Notes: generated from the letters alone by a model not told the origin. Shown: positions 37,895-46,823, counted from the first letter of the stretch. The stretch: 64,000 nucleotides of DNA from Flavobacteriales bacterium (GCA_016710015.1 JADJLR010000002.1:496001-560000), one strand, 5' to 3'. Made by a program: numbers and translations.

Positions 37895-38719
37895 ATGAAC
37901 CAACGCTACGCATTTGCATTCGCACTCGCTTTGCCTCTGGGACTGACCGCCCAGACCTCTAATTACCCCATCGGATCCACCGTTGCGGATTTTACCATCA
38001 CGGACACGCACGGAGAAACGTACAACCTGTACGCATTGACCGCCGCTGGTAAGCACGTGATCCTGGATTTCTTCTTCTATGGCTGCGGCCCTTGCCAGAT
38101 CAACGCACCGGCGTACAGCCAGTTGCACGAGACCTATGGCTGTAACGACGGCGACCTGATCTGTATCTCGGTGAACAACGGCGATGATACCGATGCGATC
38201 GCCGAGCAATTCGGGGTCGACTTCGGAGGCAACTATTCCCACCCGCCCACGATCGGGCAAGTGCAAGGAGGCGCACTGACCAGCACGTTCGGGGTAAGTT
38301 ATTTTCCAACCGCCTGCATCATCGGTACGGACAACAAGATCAAGGACGATGACATCTGGCCGATCAACAACAACATGGCCTCGTTCGTGGCCGCATTCCC
38401 TCCCGGCAGCAACATTCAGCCCATGGCCTGTGCCGTAGGTATCGGAGAACACGTGGCGCGGTTCAGCACCACGGTCTACCCCAGCCCTTCAACCGGTCAA
38501 GTGTATTTGGACCTTGCTCTGGAGCAGGCCACCGAAGTGCAGGTGACCGTGACGGACGGCTTGGGGCAGGTGGTGCTTACCAACAACCTCGGTCGCATGA
38601 CGGCAGGTGCCACAGTGCGCACCTTGGACCTGAACGCTATGGCCGATGGAGCATACCTCCTTCGCATCACCACTGGCAATTCCGGCATCATCAACCAACG
38701 GATCATCTTGGCCCGCTGA
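37895..38719 (+). CDS. Secreted thioredoxin-fold protein (TlpA-like) with T9SS tail
   Basis: A 274-aa protein with a signal peptide (MNQRYAFAFALALPLGLTAQ). The redoxin domain spans residues 25-165: ADFTITDTHGETYNLYAL, the active-site motif C64-G-P-C67 and FGVSYFPTACIIGTD with the cis-Pro. The C-terminal part (TVYPSPSTGQVYLDLA, ADGAYLLRITTG) is a T9SS sorting domain. An exported disulfide-active protein at the surface is the simplest reading. A terminator follows. Confidence 0.88.
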   Translation: MNQRYAFAFALALPLGLTAQTSNYPIGSTVADFTITDTHGETYNLYALTAAGKHVILDFFFYGCGPCQINAPAYSQLHETYGCNDGDLICISVNNGDDTDAIAEQFGVDFGGNYSHPPTIGQVQGGALTSTFGVSYFPTACIIGTDNKIKDDDIWPINNNMASFVAAFPPGSNIQPMACAVGIGEHVARFSTTVYPSPSTGQVYLDLALEQATEVQVTVTDGLGQVVLTNNLGRMTAGATVRTLDLNAMADGAYLLRITTGNSGIINQRIILAR

Positions 38720-38740
38720 TCGCCACATACCATTCGTACT

Positions 38741-38776
38741 TGAAGAAGCGCTCCGATCGGGAGGGCTTCTTCATTT
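38741..38776 (+). terminator. Terminator between convergent genes
   Basis: Stem GAAGAAGC/GCTTCTTC with a loop of about 13 bases and the tail ATTTC. It separates the Trx-like gene from the facing M1 peptidase gene. Confidence 0.65.
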
Positions 38777-38786
38777 CGGTATCGGC

Positions 38787-40688
38787 TCAGAAATTCACTG
38801 GCGGATGATCATCCTTCCACGCCAAAATATCGTCGATGGTATGTACAGAGACCGAATGGTAGTTCGGGCGTGCGCTATTATAAATGGTCTGGGCCATCAA
38901 CCGGCCTTTCTCCGTCCGTAACATTTCCTTGTACAAGGGCACTAGGAATTTCCGGCGACCTACCGTGTTCAAGAACACGTCCATCTCAGCAAAGGCAGGA
39001 TCATAGTCGTTGCGAATACTTTGCTCGAACCACGCTGCCAAGATCTCGGAATTGGCGCTCTTGGTGAATCCGAATGCGGCATCCAACTCGTGCATTTGCG
39101 CATCGCTCAACCCTTCCGGAAGGTGCCTCAGGAAATGCATCCACTCGAATGCACTCCATTCCTTGGCCGCCAATTCTTTGGCCGCCGTGCCTTTCGACCA
39201 ACGCTGAACTTCCTGATCGACCTTGGCGAACCGATCACTCAATGGTACCGGAGCGTTATCCGGAAGACCCACACCATCGACCCATTCCTCAACATTCAGC
39301 TCGATGTGATTCGGATTGATAAGGTGCTCCTCCAAGTGCGCGAGGAACTTGTCCGTGGTCATGCTCTGGAAAGCGAACCGGTCGAAGTAATCACGCAGGA
39401 AAGCATCGAACTTCGGGCGACCGACCTTCTCCTCCAGCAAGCGCATGAAGCTTGCCCCTTTCTCGTATGCCACATCGGTCATGCCGTCGTCAGGATTACG
39501 CCCTTTGAGGTCCAGCCGCAGTTTGGAATCTTCTGGATGCGCACCATGCGCGATCTGATCCAACGTGGCTACCAGATCCTGCCGACCTAGCTGCGCGAGC
39601 ATGCCGGCGTAATCCGCGCCGTACAAGGCTTCGGAGATACGCCCTTCGAAATACACTGTGAATCCTTCGTTCAACCAGAAGTCGTTCCACGTTGCGTTGG
39701 TCACCAAATTCCCACTCCAACTGTGTGCCAGTTCATGCGCGATCAACGCCGTCAGTGAACGGTCACCCGCGATGATGGTGGGCGTAGCGAAGGTCAAACA
39801 CGGATTCTCCATGCCGCCAAAAGGAAAGCTTGGTGGCAACACGATCACATCGTACCGCCCCCACCGATAAGGGCCATACAAGGATTCCGCCACCTTCACC
39901 ATCTTACCCATGTCCGCAAACTCCCAAGCGGCACGATCCACCACACTATGCTCGCCGTAGACGCCTGTCCGCTCATCGATAGCGCGAAATTCGATATCCC
40001 CAACCGCAAGCGCGATCAAGTAGGCCGGAACAGGCTTATCCAATTCGAACGTGTATACACCATCCAATGAACGTTCCTGTGCATTCGAAGCGCTCATCAC
40101 GGCCATCAATTCGTGTGGCACCTTCACCTTCGCCGCGTAGGTGAAACGGATGCCAGGACTATCCTGGATCGGGATCCAACTCCGTGACAAGATCGCTTCT
40201 CCTTGTGTGAACAGGAAAGGGTACTTCTTGTCCGCCGTTTGTTGCGGAGATAACCATTGTAACGCTTTGGCCTTCCTTCCTGTGGCGTAATGGACGATGA
40301 TGTACTTGGTCTCAGGCCTCAGGTCGATGCGCAAGGCGCGACCCAGCATGGTGCTGTCCCCCAAATTGTAAGCCAACGCCGAACCGCTCTTGTCGGTCAC
40401 CTTTTCGATCACCAATCCATCGGTGTCCAAGATGATCCCCGTCCCTTGGTGGACATCGATCGCATAACCCGCCTTACCGAAGATCTTCTGGTTCTCCATA
40501 TCCACTTGGACATCCAGATCAAGGTGCGTGATCACCGCCTCAACGGGACGGGCGTTGCTATGATGGTCCATGGTCACTTCATCGGTTCCAGCGATCGGTT
40601 GACTCGTTGTTCCCGAAGGGGCCTCAGACTGGCAGGCTACAAGTGCGGTGGCAAAGAGTGCGACGAACGGTATTCGTGTATACAACAT
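38787..40688 (-). CDS. M1 family metallopeptidase lipoprotein (leukotriene A4 hydrolase-like)
   Basis: A 633-aa protein. The lipobox LVAC places the lipid Cys at residue 19. The exopeptidase motif GGMEN is at 291-295 and the zinc site HELAH at 318-322 with the third ligand E341 in WLNEG, exactly the M1 spacing. The C-terminal alpha-helical domain follows (EWSAFEWMHFLRHLPEGLSD, LFKTVGRRKFLVPLY-like segments), as in LTA4H-type aminopeptidases. It should trim peptides at the cell envelope. A -7 box lies 26 bp upstream. Confidence 0.92.
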   Translation of the reverse strand: MLYTRIPFVALFATALVACQSEAPSGTTSQPIAGTDEVTMDHHSNARPVEAVITHLDLDVQVDMENQKIFGKAGYAIDVHQGTGIILDTDGLVIEKVTDKSGSALAYNLGDSTMLGRALRIDLRPETKYIIVHYATGRKAKALQWLSPQQTADKKYPFLFTQGEAILSRSWIPIQDSPGIRFTYAAKVKVPHELMAVMSASNAQERSLDGVYTFELDKPVPAYLIALAVGDIEFRAIDERTGVYGEHSVVDRAAWEFADMGKMVKVAESLYGPYRWGRYDVIVLPPSFPFGGMENPCLTFATPTIIAGDRSLTALIAHELAHSWSGNLVTNATWNDFWLNEGFTVYFEGRISEALYGADYAGMLAQLGRQDLVATLDQIAHGAHPEDSKLRLDLKGRNPDDGMTDVAYEKGASFMRLLEEKVGRPKFDAFLRDYFDRFAFQSMTTDKFLAHLEEHLINPNHIELNVEEWVDGVGLPDNAPVPLSDRFAKVDQEVQRWSKGTAAKELAAKEWSAFEWMHFLRHLPEGLSDAQMHELDAAFGFTKSANSEILAAWFEQSIRNDYDPAFAEMDVFLNTVGRRKFLVPLYKEMLRTEKGRLMAQTIYNSARPNYHSVSVHTIDDILAWKDDHPPVNF

Positions 40689-40713
40689 ATCAATGTGTGG
40701 TGGGAGAGGGAGG

Positions 40714-40721
40714 CAAATCTA
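40714..40721 (-). promoter_or_regulatory. Candidate -7 box for the M1 peptidase
   Basis: TAGATTTG on the minus strand fits TAnnTTTG, with 25 bp between it and the ATG at 40688. Confidence 0.5.
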
Positions 40722-40952
40722 GTACGGTGATCCGCAAGTGACCGGTCAACGGTGTGCGCCTGAACCGTTCATCCCTGATTGAACGTCGATCCGCACTCCA
40801 ATTTCGGTCATGCGATCATGGATCTGATTCAATCCGAGCGATCGAACACTTGCCCCATTCACGGTCCTCACGATCGTTGCTCAGCCTTTGATCAAGGATG
40901 TCTTCCGTACGATCGAGGTGATCGGACCGGTCCAGATCGTTCTTGCGACAAC

Positions 40953-41004
40953 GACCTGCGCCTCATGGCGGGATGCGCTACCGGGCTGCGCTACACCCTT
41001 CCGA
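40953..41004 (-). repeat. Truncated tRNA-Pro-like copy fused to the 3' end of the GIY-YIG gene
   Basis: On the minus strand it reads AAGGGTG, then TAGCGCAGCCCGGTAGCGC (the complete tRNA-Pro D-arm region), then a hairpin TCCCGCC-ATGA-GGCG. No T-arm or 3' acceptor strand follows. The TAG stop of the GIY-YIG gene is the TA of tRNA positions 8-9 plus the first G of the D-stem. The 260 bp between it and the M1 peptidase gene hold nothing else recognisable beyond that gene's -7 box. Confidence 0.75.
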
Positions 41005-41239
41005 TCAAGAGCTGAATGCGGTTTCGGCTCTTCCAACCTTTCACTTCCAACTCTCGCCGATATGCCATGGACTTGTCGACATGCGTTTCGGTGTGGACTA
41101 CGAGCCAGTCCTTCGCACGTGAAGTCCAACCACGGTGGTCGCTCAAGTGCTTGCGAAGGCGCTCCTGCATTGACTCAGTGGTATGGCCTATGTAATACCT
41201 GTTCAACAATTCGGAATGGAGGATGTAAAAGGTCGCCAT
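40991..41239 (-). CDS. Small GIY-YIG nuclease-domain protein
   Basis: An 82-aa single-domain protein. The GIY-YIG core shows as FYIL (4-7) and YYIGH (15-19), followed by RLRKHL, and E62 in YRRELEVKGWKSR as the likely metal ligand. Such stand-alone domains make DNA nicks or breaks in UvrC-like and homing enzymes, but the targets of this Bacteroidota subgroup are unknown. The stop codon lies inside a tRNA-Pro-like sequence, and a real tRNA-Pro plus four tRNA-like repeats lie directly upstream on the same strand. This intimate tRNA context is its most telling feature. Confidence 0.85.
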   Translation of the reverse strand: MATFYILHSELLNRYYIGHTTESMQERLRKHLSDHRGWTSRAKDWLVVHTETHVDKSMAYRRELEVKGWKSRNRIQLLIGRV

Positions 41240-41249
41240 GGAACTGATA

Positions 41250-41273
41250 GGGCCGCCTCCACTGAGACGGCCC
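41250..41273. other. Hairpin between tRNA-Pro and the GIY-YIG gene
   Basis: GGGCCG and CGGCCC arms enclose a 12-base loop, 10 bp downstream of the tRNA on the minus strand. It lacks a clear U-tract, so it may be a processing or attenuator hairpin and not a terminator. Confidence 0.5.
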
Positions 41274-41282
41274 CCTTACCAG

Positions 41283-41356
41283 TCGGGGTGACTGGACTCG
41301 AACCAGCGACCCCTTGCACCCCATGCAAGTGCGCTACCGGGCTGCGCTACACCCCG
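41283..41356 (-). tRNA. tRNA-Pro (anticodon GGG)
   Basis: A 74-nt cloverleaf on the minus strand. Acceptor CGGGGTG/CACCCCG with discriminator A, D-stem GCGC/GCGC, anticodon stem CTTGC/GCAAG with loop ATGGGGT (34-36 GGG), and T-arm GCTGG-TTCGAGT-CCAGT. All stems pair. It is immediately preceded (5') by four tandem copies of a repeat sharing its 5' half. Confidence 0.95.
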
Positions 41357-41693
41357 AATTCCCTTGTCCCGCATTTCGACCAGCGACCCTCCCGCCTCTT
41401 GGCGGGATGCGCTACCGGGCTGCGCTACACCCCGAATTCCCTTGTCCCGCATTTCGACCAGCGACCCTCCCGCCTCTTGGCGGGATGCGCTACCGGGCTG
41501 CGCTACACCCCGAATTCCCTTGTCCCGCATTTCGACCAGCGACCCTCCCGCCTCTTGGCGGGATGCGCTACCGGGCTGCGCTACACCCCGAATTCCCTTG
41601 TCCCGCATTTCGACCAGCGACCCTCCCGCCTCTTGGCGGGATACGCTACCGGGCTGCGCTAAACCCCGAATTACCCTTGTCCCGCATTTTGAT
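41357..41693 (-). repeat. Tandem array of 78-bp tRNA-Pro-derived repeats (4 full units plus a partial)
   Basis: Units are 41357-41434, 41435-41512, 41513-41590 and 41591-41668, with a partial copy to 41693. The first three are identical; the fourth differs at two bases. On the minus strand each unit begins CGGGGTG-TA-GCGC and keeps the whole D-arm of tRNA-Pro. It then has a 7-bp hairpin TCCCGCC-AAGA-GGCGGGA in place of the anticodon arm, and GGGTCGCTGGTCGAAATGCG where the T-arm should be. No matching 3' acceptor or T-stem is present, so the units cannot be ordinary tRNAs. No coding potential. Confidence 0.9.
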
Positions 41694-41820
41694 GGTATGG
41701 ATCAAGTCCGAATCCCATCCGGGGACACGGTGGACCCTTGGGCGGCAAATGTAGCAAAGGGTTGTGGACCTTGGATCCAAGGAAGTGGATCAGATCAGGT
41801 CCCAAGCCAGTACCTATGAT

Positions 41821-41922
41821 CTAGTTGCCCGTGAAGGTGCAGATCAGGGCGAAAAGAAGGATGCCCGAATAGATGGCCACTGTCATGAGCCCGGGGCTGT
41901 ACTTGCGTAGAATGGTATGCAT
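41821..41922 (-). CDS. Putative 33-aa membrane miniprotein
   Basis: ATG at 41922, stop TAG at 41821. The product is a basic N-terminus (MHTILRKYSPG) followed by one hydrophobic helix (LMTVAIYSGILLFALICTF). Composition is typical of a single-pass miniprotein. No strong ribosome-binding site is visible, and I know no family for it. It lies in a roughly 400-bp gap between the tRNA-like array and the TonB-receptor gene. Confidence 0.45.
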   Translation of the reverse strand: MHTILRKYSPGLMTVAIYSGILLFALICTFTGN

Positions 41923-42083
41923 CACTGGTAAGAGTTGCACCAAAGGTCAGGACACAGCGCGAAGGGAACATCACATGAATGTGCATTATCGAGCCAATCG
42001 ATCAACAGCCAACTGTGGAGGAAGGCAATGGATGAGTGGGTGAACCAAAGGACGAGCGGGGTGTTCAACCAAAGTCAGCCACG

Positions 42084-42091
42084 TAGTTTTG
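42084..42091 (+). promoter_or_regulatory. Candidate -7 box for the TonB-dependent receptor operon
   Basis: TAGTTTTG fits TAnnTTTG, 19 bp before the ATG at 42111, leaving a short leader. Confidence 0.55.
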
Positions 42092-42110
42092 CGCCCTCCA
42101 ATCCCTTTTG

Positions 42111-44510
42111 ATGCATCGTTGGTTCCTCGTGCTCGGTCTATTTCACACATGTGGCCTCGTGGCGCAGAATACGTTCACGGTAAGTGGTTATGTGAAGGAT
42201 GCCGCTACCGGAGAAACCCTGATCGGGGCCAATGTCTATGCGAAGGAGACCTTGAAGGGTACGGCCACCAACACCTTCGGTTATTTCGCCCTGAACCTCT
42301 CACCTGGACCACAAACGGTGGTGATGAGCTTCGTCGGCTATGAAGATGACGAGCGCGTGATCGACCTCAAGAAGGATCTGGTGATCACCTTCGAAGCACG
42401 CACCAAAGCGATCGTGGCCAAGGAGTTCGAAGTGCTCGGAAAGAAGGCGGCCAATACCGAAAGCACACAGATGGGTGTCATGGATATCGACGTGCAGAAG
42501 TTGAGCACATTGCCCGCACTGCTCGGTGAGGTGGACATCCTAAAGACCATCCAGTTCCTGCCGGGCGTGGCGAGCAACGGTGAGGGTAACAGCGGTTTCT
42601 ATGTGCGCGGTGGTGGTCCCGACCAGAACCTGATCCTCTTGGACAATGCAACGGTGTACAACGCGAGTCACCTTTTCGGTTTCTTCAGCGTGTTCAATGC
42701 TGACGCAGTGAAGAATATTGAACTGATCAAGGGAGGTATGCCCGCACTTTACGGTGGTCGCGCAAGCAGCGTGCTCGACATCACCATGAAGGATGGGAAC
42801 AACAAAGGATTGCACGGACAAGGGGGTATCGGACTCATCAGCAGCCGATTCACATTGGAAGGACCACTCGTGAAGGACAAAGGCTCCTTTATCCTTAGTG
42901 CGCGGAGGACCTATATCGATGTGCTCACCAAACCATTCCTCAATCCGGAAGGTGCATTCGCTGGAAGTGGCTACTATTTCTACGATGTCAACGCTAAGGC
43001 CAACTACCGGATCAGCGATAAGGACCGCTTCTTCCTCAGCGGCTATTTCGGTCGCGATGTATTCACCCTCACCGGCAGCGAACCCGGCAGTCCTGATTTC
43101 CGCATCCCTTGGGGTAACGCCACCGTGAGTGCCCGCTGGAACCACGTCTTCGGTCCCAAGCTTTTCCTCAACACCACGGCCATCTTCAGCGATTACAAGT
43201 TCAGCTTCAAAGGTGGTCAGGACGATTTCAAGTTCGGCCTAAGCAGCGGTATCAAGGACTATGGCCTCAAAGTGGACTTCAGCCAGTATCCGCACGTCCG
43301 CCACGAATTGAAATACGGCCTCCAATACACCTACCACATTTACACGCCAAGCACAGTGGATGTGGAAAGCGGCGACACCGAATTCGCGATCGACACACCA
43401 TCGAAGTTGAACGCGCACGAAGGTGCACTCTACTTCCAGGACGACTACAGCGTTACGGATCAGCTTCGGGTGAATCTCGGAGTGCGTCTCTCCTATTTTG
43501 CACATGTCGGCACTTTCCGCGAGTACGTGCTGGATGGGAATGGCAACAGCGTTGGCACGAAGGAATATGCCCCCGGCAAGAAGATCAAGGACTACGCCGG
43601 GTTGGAGCCACGGATCTCCGCACGTTACACCGTGGGACCGAACAGCAGTGTGAAGGCCAGCTTCAACCGCAACCTGCAATATGTTCACCTCGCCAGCTTC
43701 AGCTCCGTTGGCCTGCCCACCGATGTGTGGATCCCCAGTGGCACCAATGTGAAGCCACAGGTCGGCCTACAATATGCCGTGGGGTATTTCCGTGATCTCT
43801 TCGATCGCAAGTACGAGGCCAGTATCGAGGTGTATTACAAGGACATGCTCAACCAGATCGAGTATGCCGAGGGTACGCAACCACAGGATGGCGGCAACAC
43901 CAACTACGACGCGTTCCTGGTCTTCGGCAAGGGCTGGAGCTATGGCGCGGAGTTCTTCTTGAAGCGTCGCTTGGGCAAATTCACCGGATGGGTGGGTTAC
44001 ACGTGGAGCAAGACCATGCGCAAATTCCCCGATGTGAATGCCGGCAATGAATTCCCCAGCCGTTGGGACCGTCGACACGACCTCAGCGTGGTAGGCAGTT
44101 ATGACCTCAATACGCGCTGGACCTTCGGTGCCACTTTCGTGTACAGCACCGGTCAAGCCACTACCCTGCCCGTGCAACGTTATTGGATCGAGGGCCGCGT
44201 GGTGAGCCAGTTCAGCGAGCGCAACGGCTTTCGCATGGCCCCGTACCACCGCATGGACCTTGCCGCCACGTTGAAGAACAAGCCAACCAAACAAGTGACC
44301 GACAAGACCACCGGCGAGACCACCACCGTGGAGCGCAAATACCGCAGCAGTTGGACCTTCGCTGTATACAACGCCTACAACCGCGCCAACCCTTACTTCT
44401 ACTTCTTCACCACCGAAGGCACGGCCGGCGGTGGAGATCTTCGGCCTGTGGCCAAGCAAGTGTCCTTGTTCAGCATTCTACCCTCCGTTACATGGAATTT
44501 CCATTTCTGA
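42111..44510 (+). CDS. TonB-dependent receptor with carboxypeptidase-like N-terminal domain
   Basis: A 799-aa outer-membrane receptor. Signal peptide, then a CarboxypepD_reg-like domain (TVSGYVKDAATGETLIGANV, QTVVMSFVGYEDDERVIDLK), then a plug domain (LLGEVDILKTIQFLPGVASN, GNSGFYVRGGGPDQNLILLD, IELIKGGMPALYGGRASSVL) and the beta-barrel ending in aromatic WNFHF. The ATG at 42111 is preferred to the adjacent TTG. The stop overlaps the start of the DUF4249 gene (TGATG). This receptor/lipoprotein pair is common in Bacteroidota; the substrate cannot be inferred. Confidence 0.92.
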   Translation: MHRWFLVLGLFHTCGLVAQNTFTVSGYVKDAATGETLIGANVYAKETLKGTATNTFGYFALNLSPGPQTVVMSFVGYEDDERVIDLKKDLVITFEARTKAIVAKEFEVLGKKAANTESTQMGVMDIDVQKLSTLPALLGEVDILKTIQFLPGVASNGEGNSGFYVRGGGPDQNLILLDNATVYNASHLFGFFSVFNADAVKNIELIKGGMPALYGGRASSVLDITMKDGNNKGLHGQGGIGLISSRFTLEGPLVKDKGSFILSARRTYIDVLTKPFLNPEGAFAGSGYYFYDVNAKANYRISDKDRFFLSGYFGRDVFTLTGSEPGSPDFRIPWGNATVSARWNHVFGPKLFLNTTAIFSDYKFSFKGGQDDFKFGLSSGIKDYGLKVDFSQYPHVRHELKYGLQYTYHIYTPSTVDVESGDTEFAIDTPSKLNAHEGALYFQDDYSVTDQLRVNLGVRLSYFAHVGTFREYVLDGNGNSVGTKEYAPGKKIKDYAGLEPRISARYTVGPNSSVKASFNRNLQYVHLASFSSVGLPTDVWIPSGTNVKPQVGLQYAVGYFRDLFDRKYEASIEVYYKDMLNQIEYAEGTQPQDGGNTNYDAFLVFGKGWSYGAEFFLKRRLGKFTGWVGYTWSKTMRKFPDVNAGNEFPSRWDRRHDLSVVGSYDLNTRWTFGATFVYSTGQATTLPVQRYWIEGRVVSQFSERNGFRMAPYHRMDLAATLKNKPTKQVTDKTTGETTTVERKYRSSWTFAVYNAYNRANPYFYFFTTEGTAGGGDLRPVAKQVSLFSILPSVTWNFHF

Positions 44511-45469
44511 TGAAGCGCTTGCTCCCCCTTTTTGCCATCGCCCTACTTGCCGGATGTGAGAAAGAGATCACGGTGGACCTGCCCGACACACCTGAGCAAT
44601 TGGTGGTGGAAGGCACCATCGAACCTGGTCTGCCACCCTTCGTGATCCTAACGCGTACCCAGAGCTATTTCGAACCGTTGGACCTGACCAGCATCGCGAA
44701 CAGTTTCGTACGCAACGCGATCGTTACGGTCGATAACGGCAACGGACCCGTTCAACTCGATCAGGTCTGCAGTGGCTCCGATCTGAGTCCCGAGGAGATC
44801 GCCTTGGCGGCCGAACTCACCGGTTTGGACCCGACCCTCTTGGCGGCCGTTCAGGTATGCATCTACACCACCACCAACACGGCGGTATTCGGCGAAGTAG
44901 GCCGCACCTACAGTCTGCGTGTCGAGGCCGAAGACAAGGTGCTCACCAGCGTCACCACCATTCCCAACCCGGTGCCACTGGATTCAGTCTGGTTCAAACT
45001 TGCCCTTCAACGGCCAAATGATGATTCACTCGGATACGCATGGGGGCGGCTCAGTGATCCCGATACCATGGGCAACCACTACCGGTGGATGGCGCGCCGG
45101 ATCAGCCACCGCGCCAATGGTTCCGTGGAAGACCCCACCTTCATTTCACCCTTGGGAAATACGTTCGAGGACAAGTTCGTGAACGGGCTCACCTTTGATT
45201 TCAGCTTCATCCGCGGACGACAGTTCTACAGCGACCAGCCAGAGGACAACAACGAAGAGACCGGCTTCTTCAAATTGGGTGACACCATCGCGGTGAAGTT
45301 CGTGAGCCTCGGGTACAACGAACACGAATTCTACACCAGCTACGACGAGAACGTGGGCAGCAGCGGTGATCTATTCGGCACGCCGGTCAATGCCAAGTCG
45401 AACATCGACGGTGGTCTAGGGATCTGGGCCGGCTGGGGCGTGTACCCCGATACGATCATTTGCCAGTAG
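44510..45469 (+). CDS. DUF4249 lipoprotein, partner of the TonB receptor
   Basis: A 319-aa protein. The ATG overlaps the receptor stop codon. Lipobox ALLAGC gives acylated Cys16. The mature protein follows the DUF4249 pattern (CEKEITVDLPDTPEQLVVEG, PPFVILTRTQSYFEP, VGRTYSLRVEAEDKVLTSVT, TTIPNPVPLDSVWF). DUF4249 proteins are nearly always coupled to such receptors and presumably sit on the outer membrane beside the barrel. Confidence 0.9.
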   Translation: MKRLLPLFAIALLAGCEKEITVDLPDTPEQLVVEGTIEPGLPPFVILTRTQSYFEPLDLTSIANSFVRNAIVTVDNGNGPVQLDQVCSGSDLSPEEIALAAELTGLDPTLLAAVQVCIYTTTNTAVFGEVGRTYSLRVEAEDKVLTSVTTIPNPVPLDSVWFKLALQRPNDDSLGYAWGRLSDPDTMGNHYRWMARRISHRANGSVEDPTFISPLGNTFEDKFVNGLTFDFSFIRGRQFYSDQPEDNNEETGFFKLGDTIAVKFVSLGYNEHEFYTSYDENVGSSGDLFGTPVNAKSNIDGGLGIWAGWGVYPDTIICQ

Positions 45470-45618
45470 AGACCCGAACACCGCCGTCATTCCTGACTTG
45501 ATCCGGGATCACGACATGCCCAGAGATCGATCAACGCATCCAATGTGGTCACTGTCCATGGAAGGGCTGGACATGGAACCATCAGGTCAAGATCTTCTGA
45601 AGGACCAGCCGCGCACGG

Positions 45619-45626
45619 TACATTTG
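45619..45626 (+). promoter_or_regulatory. Candidate -7 box for trxB
   Basis: TACATTTG fits TAnnTTTG, 14 bp before the ATG. Confidence 0.6.
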
Positions 45627-45640
45627 CGACCTTCAATACC

Positions 45641-46591
45641 ATGAGCAACACTCCCGAACACGTCAAATGCCTGATCATCGGATCGGGTCCTGCAGGTTAT
45701 TCCGCTGCCATCTACGCCGCTCGCGCGGATCTGAAACCCGTGATGATCGAAGGCCCCTTGCCCGGTGGCCAGTTGACGCAGACCACCGAGGTGGACAACT
45801 ATCCCGGCTACCCGAATGGCCGCACCGGACCCGACATGATGAATGACCTGCGCGAACAGGCCGTTCGCTTCGAGACCGATGTGCGAAGTGGCTGGGTGAC
45901 CAAAGTGGACTTCACCGGCCCCGTACACAAGGTGTGGGTGGATGAGAAGACCGAGATCCATGCCGACACCGTGATCATCAGCACCGGTGCCAGTGCGAAA
46001 TGGTTGGGACTACCCAACGAGATCCGCTTGCGCGATATCGGTGGTGGCGTTACCGCTTGTGCCGTTTGCGATGGTTTCTTCTACAAGGGACAGAACGTCG
46101 TGCTCGTAGGGGCTGGTGATAGCGCTTGCGAAGAGGCCACCTACCTCGCGAAGCTTTGCCCCAAGGTGTACATGCTCGTGCGCAAGGATGCGTTCCGTGC
46201 CAGCAAGGCCATGGTACACCGCGTGGAGAATACGCCGAACATCGAAGTGCTCTTCAATACCGAAGTGAAGGATGTACTCGGTGAACATGCGGTGGAAGCC
46301 GTGTTGGCCATCAACAACAAGACGAAAGAGGAGCGCAAGCTGAACGTTACCGGCCTCTTCATCGCCATTGGCCATAAGCCTGCCACGGAACTCTTCAAAG
46401 GCATGTTGGATATGGATGAGGCCGGCTACTTGAAGCACGATGCTGACCGTACCAGCACCAAGATCCCCGGTGTGTTCGTGGCCGGAGATGCCGCCGATAA
46501 GGTGTACCGCCAAGCTGTGACCAGTGCGGGTAGTGGCTGCATGGCCGCCCTCGATGCCGAACGGTGGTTGGCAGCGCAGGGGAAGCATTGA
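45641..46591 (+). CDS. trxB: Thioredoxin reductase
   Basis: NADPH-dependent flavoenzyme reducing thioredoxin, 316 aa. It has the FAD-binding GSGPAGYSAAIYAARADL, GGQLTQTTEVDNYPGY, the redox pair C140-A-V-C143 in TACAVCDGFFYKG, NADPH-binding VLVGAGDSACEEATYLAKLC and the C-terminal GVFVAGDAADKVYRQAVTSA. Length and motif order are normal for low-molecular-weight TrxR. The start at 45641 lies just after a -7 box; frames further upstream lack motifs. Confidence 0.95.
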   Translation: MSNTPEHVKCLIIGSGPAGYSAAIYAARADLKPVMIEGPLPGGQLTQTTEVDNYPGYPNGRTGPDMMNDLREQAVRFETDVRSGWVTKVDFTGPVHKVWVDEKTEIHADTVIISTGASAKWLGLPNEIRLRDIGGGVTACAVCDGFFYKGQNVVLVGAGDSACEEATYLAKLCPKVYMLVRKDAFRASKAMVHRVENTPNIEVLFNTEVKDVLGEHAVEAVLAINNKTKEERKLNVTGLFIAIGHKPATELFKGMLDMDEAGYLKHDADRTSTKIPGVFVAGDAADKVYRQAVTSAGSGCMAALDAERWLAAQGKH

Positions 46592-46763
46592 GCGCCGATC
46601 GGACGCATACAACTGTGATCATTCATTGATCGACGTTGACGCTTTCTACCAAGAAGTACACCTTCGTGGTAGAAACACGGATCGTACTCCCCATTGCTCC
46701 GATCGATGACGATGGTCATGGTGCCTATACTTGACCATGGGCAACTTACCGGTATTCGAGGCG

Positions 46764-46786
46764 AGGCAAGGCAAGGCAAGGCAAGG
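46764..46786. repeat. Pentanucleotide tandem repeat (AGGCA, 4.6 copies)
   Basis: Four AGGCA units plus AGG, about 40 bp upstream of the next gene's likely ATG. An alternative upstream start at 46731 would place the repeat inside the reading frame. Confidence 0.7.
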
Positions 46787-46823
46787 AACGTATTCGACAC
46801 CCCGATCACCGATCACACTTTGC

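Noticed and set aside
41357..41693. CRISPR array
   Set aside because: The 78-bp units are contiguous and nearly identical with no variable spacers, and they match the adjacent tRNA-Pro 5' half.
41276..41754. Repetitive open frames on both strands (about 110-150 codons) across the tRNA-Pro region
   Set aside because: They translate the tRNA and its 78-bp tRNA-like repeats; the resulting peptides are exact tandem copies with no protein character.
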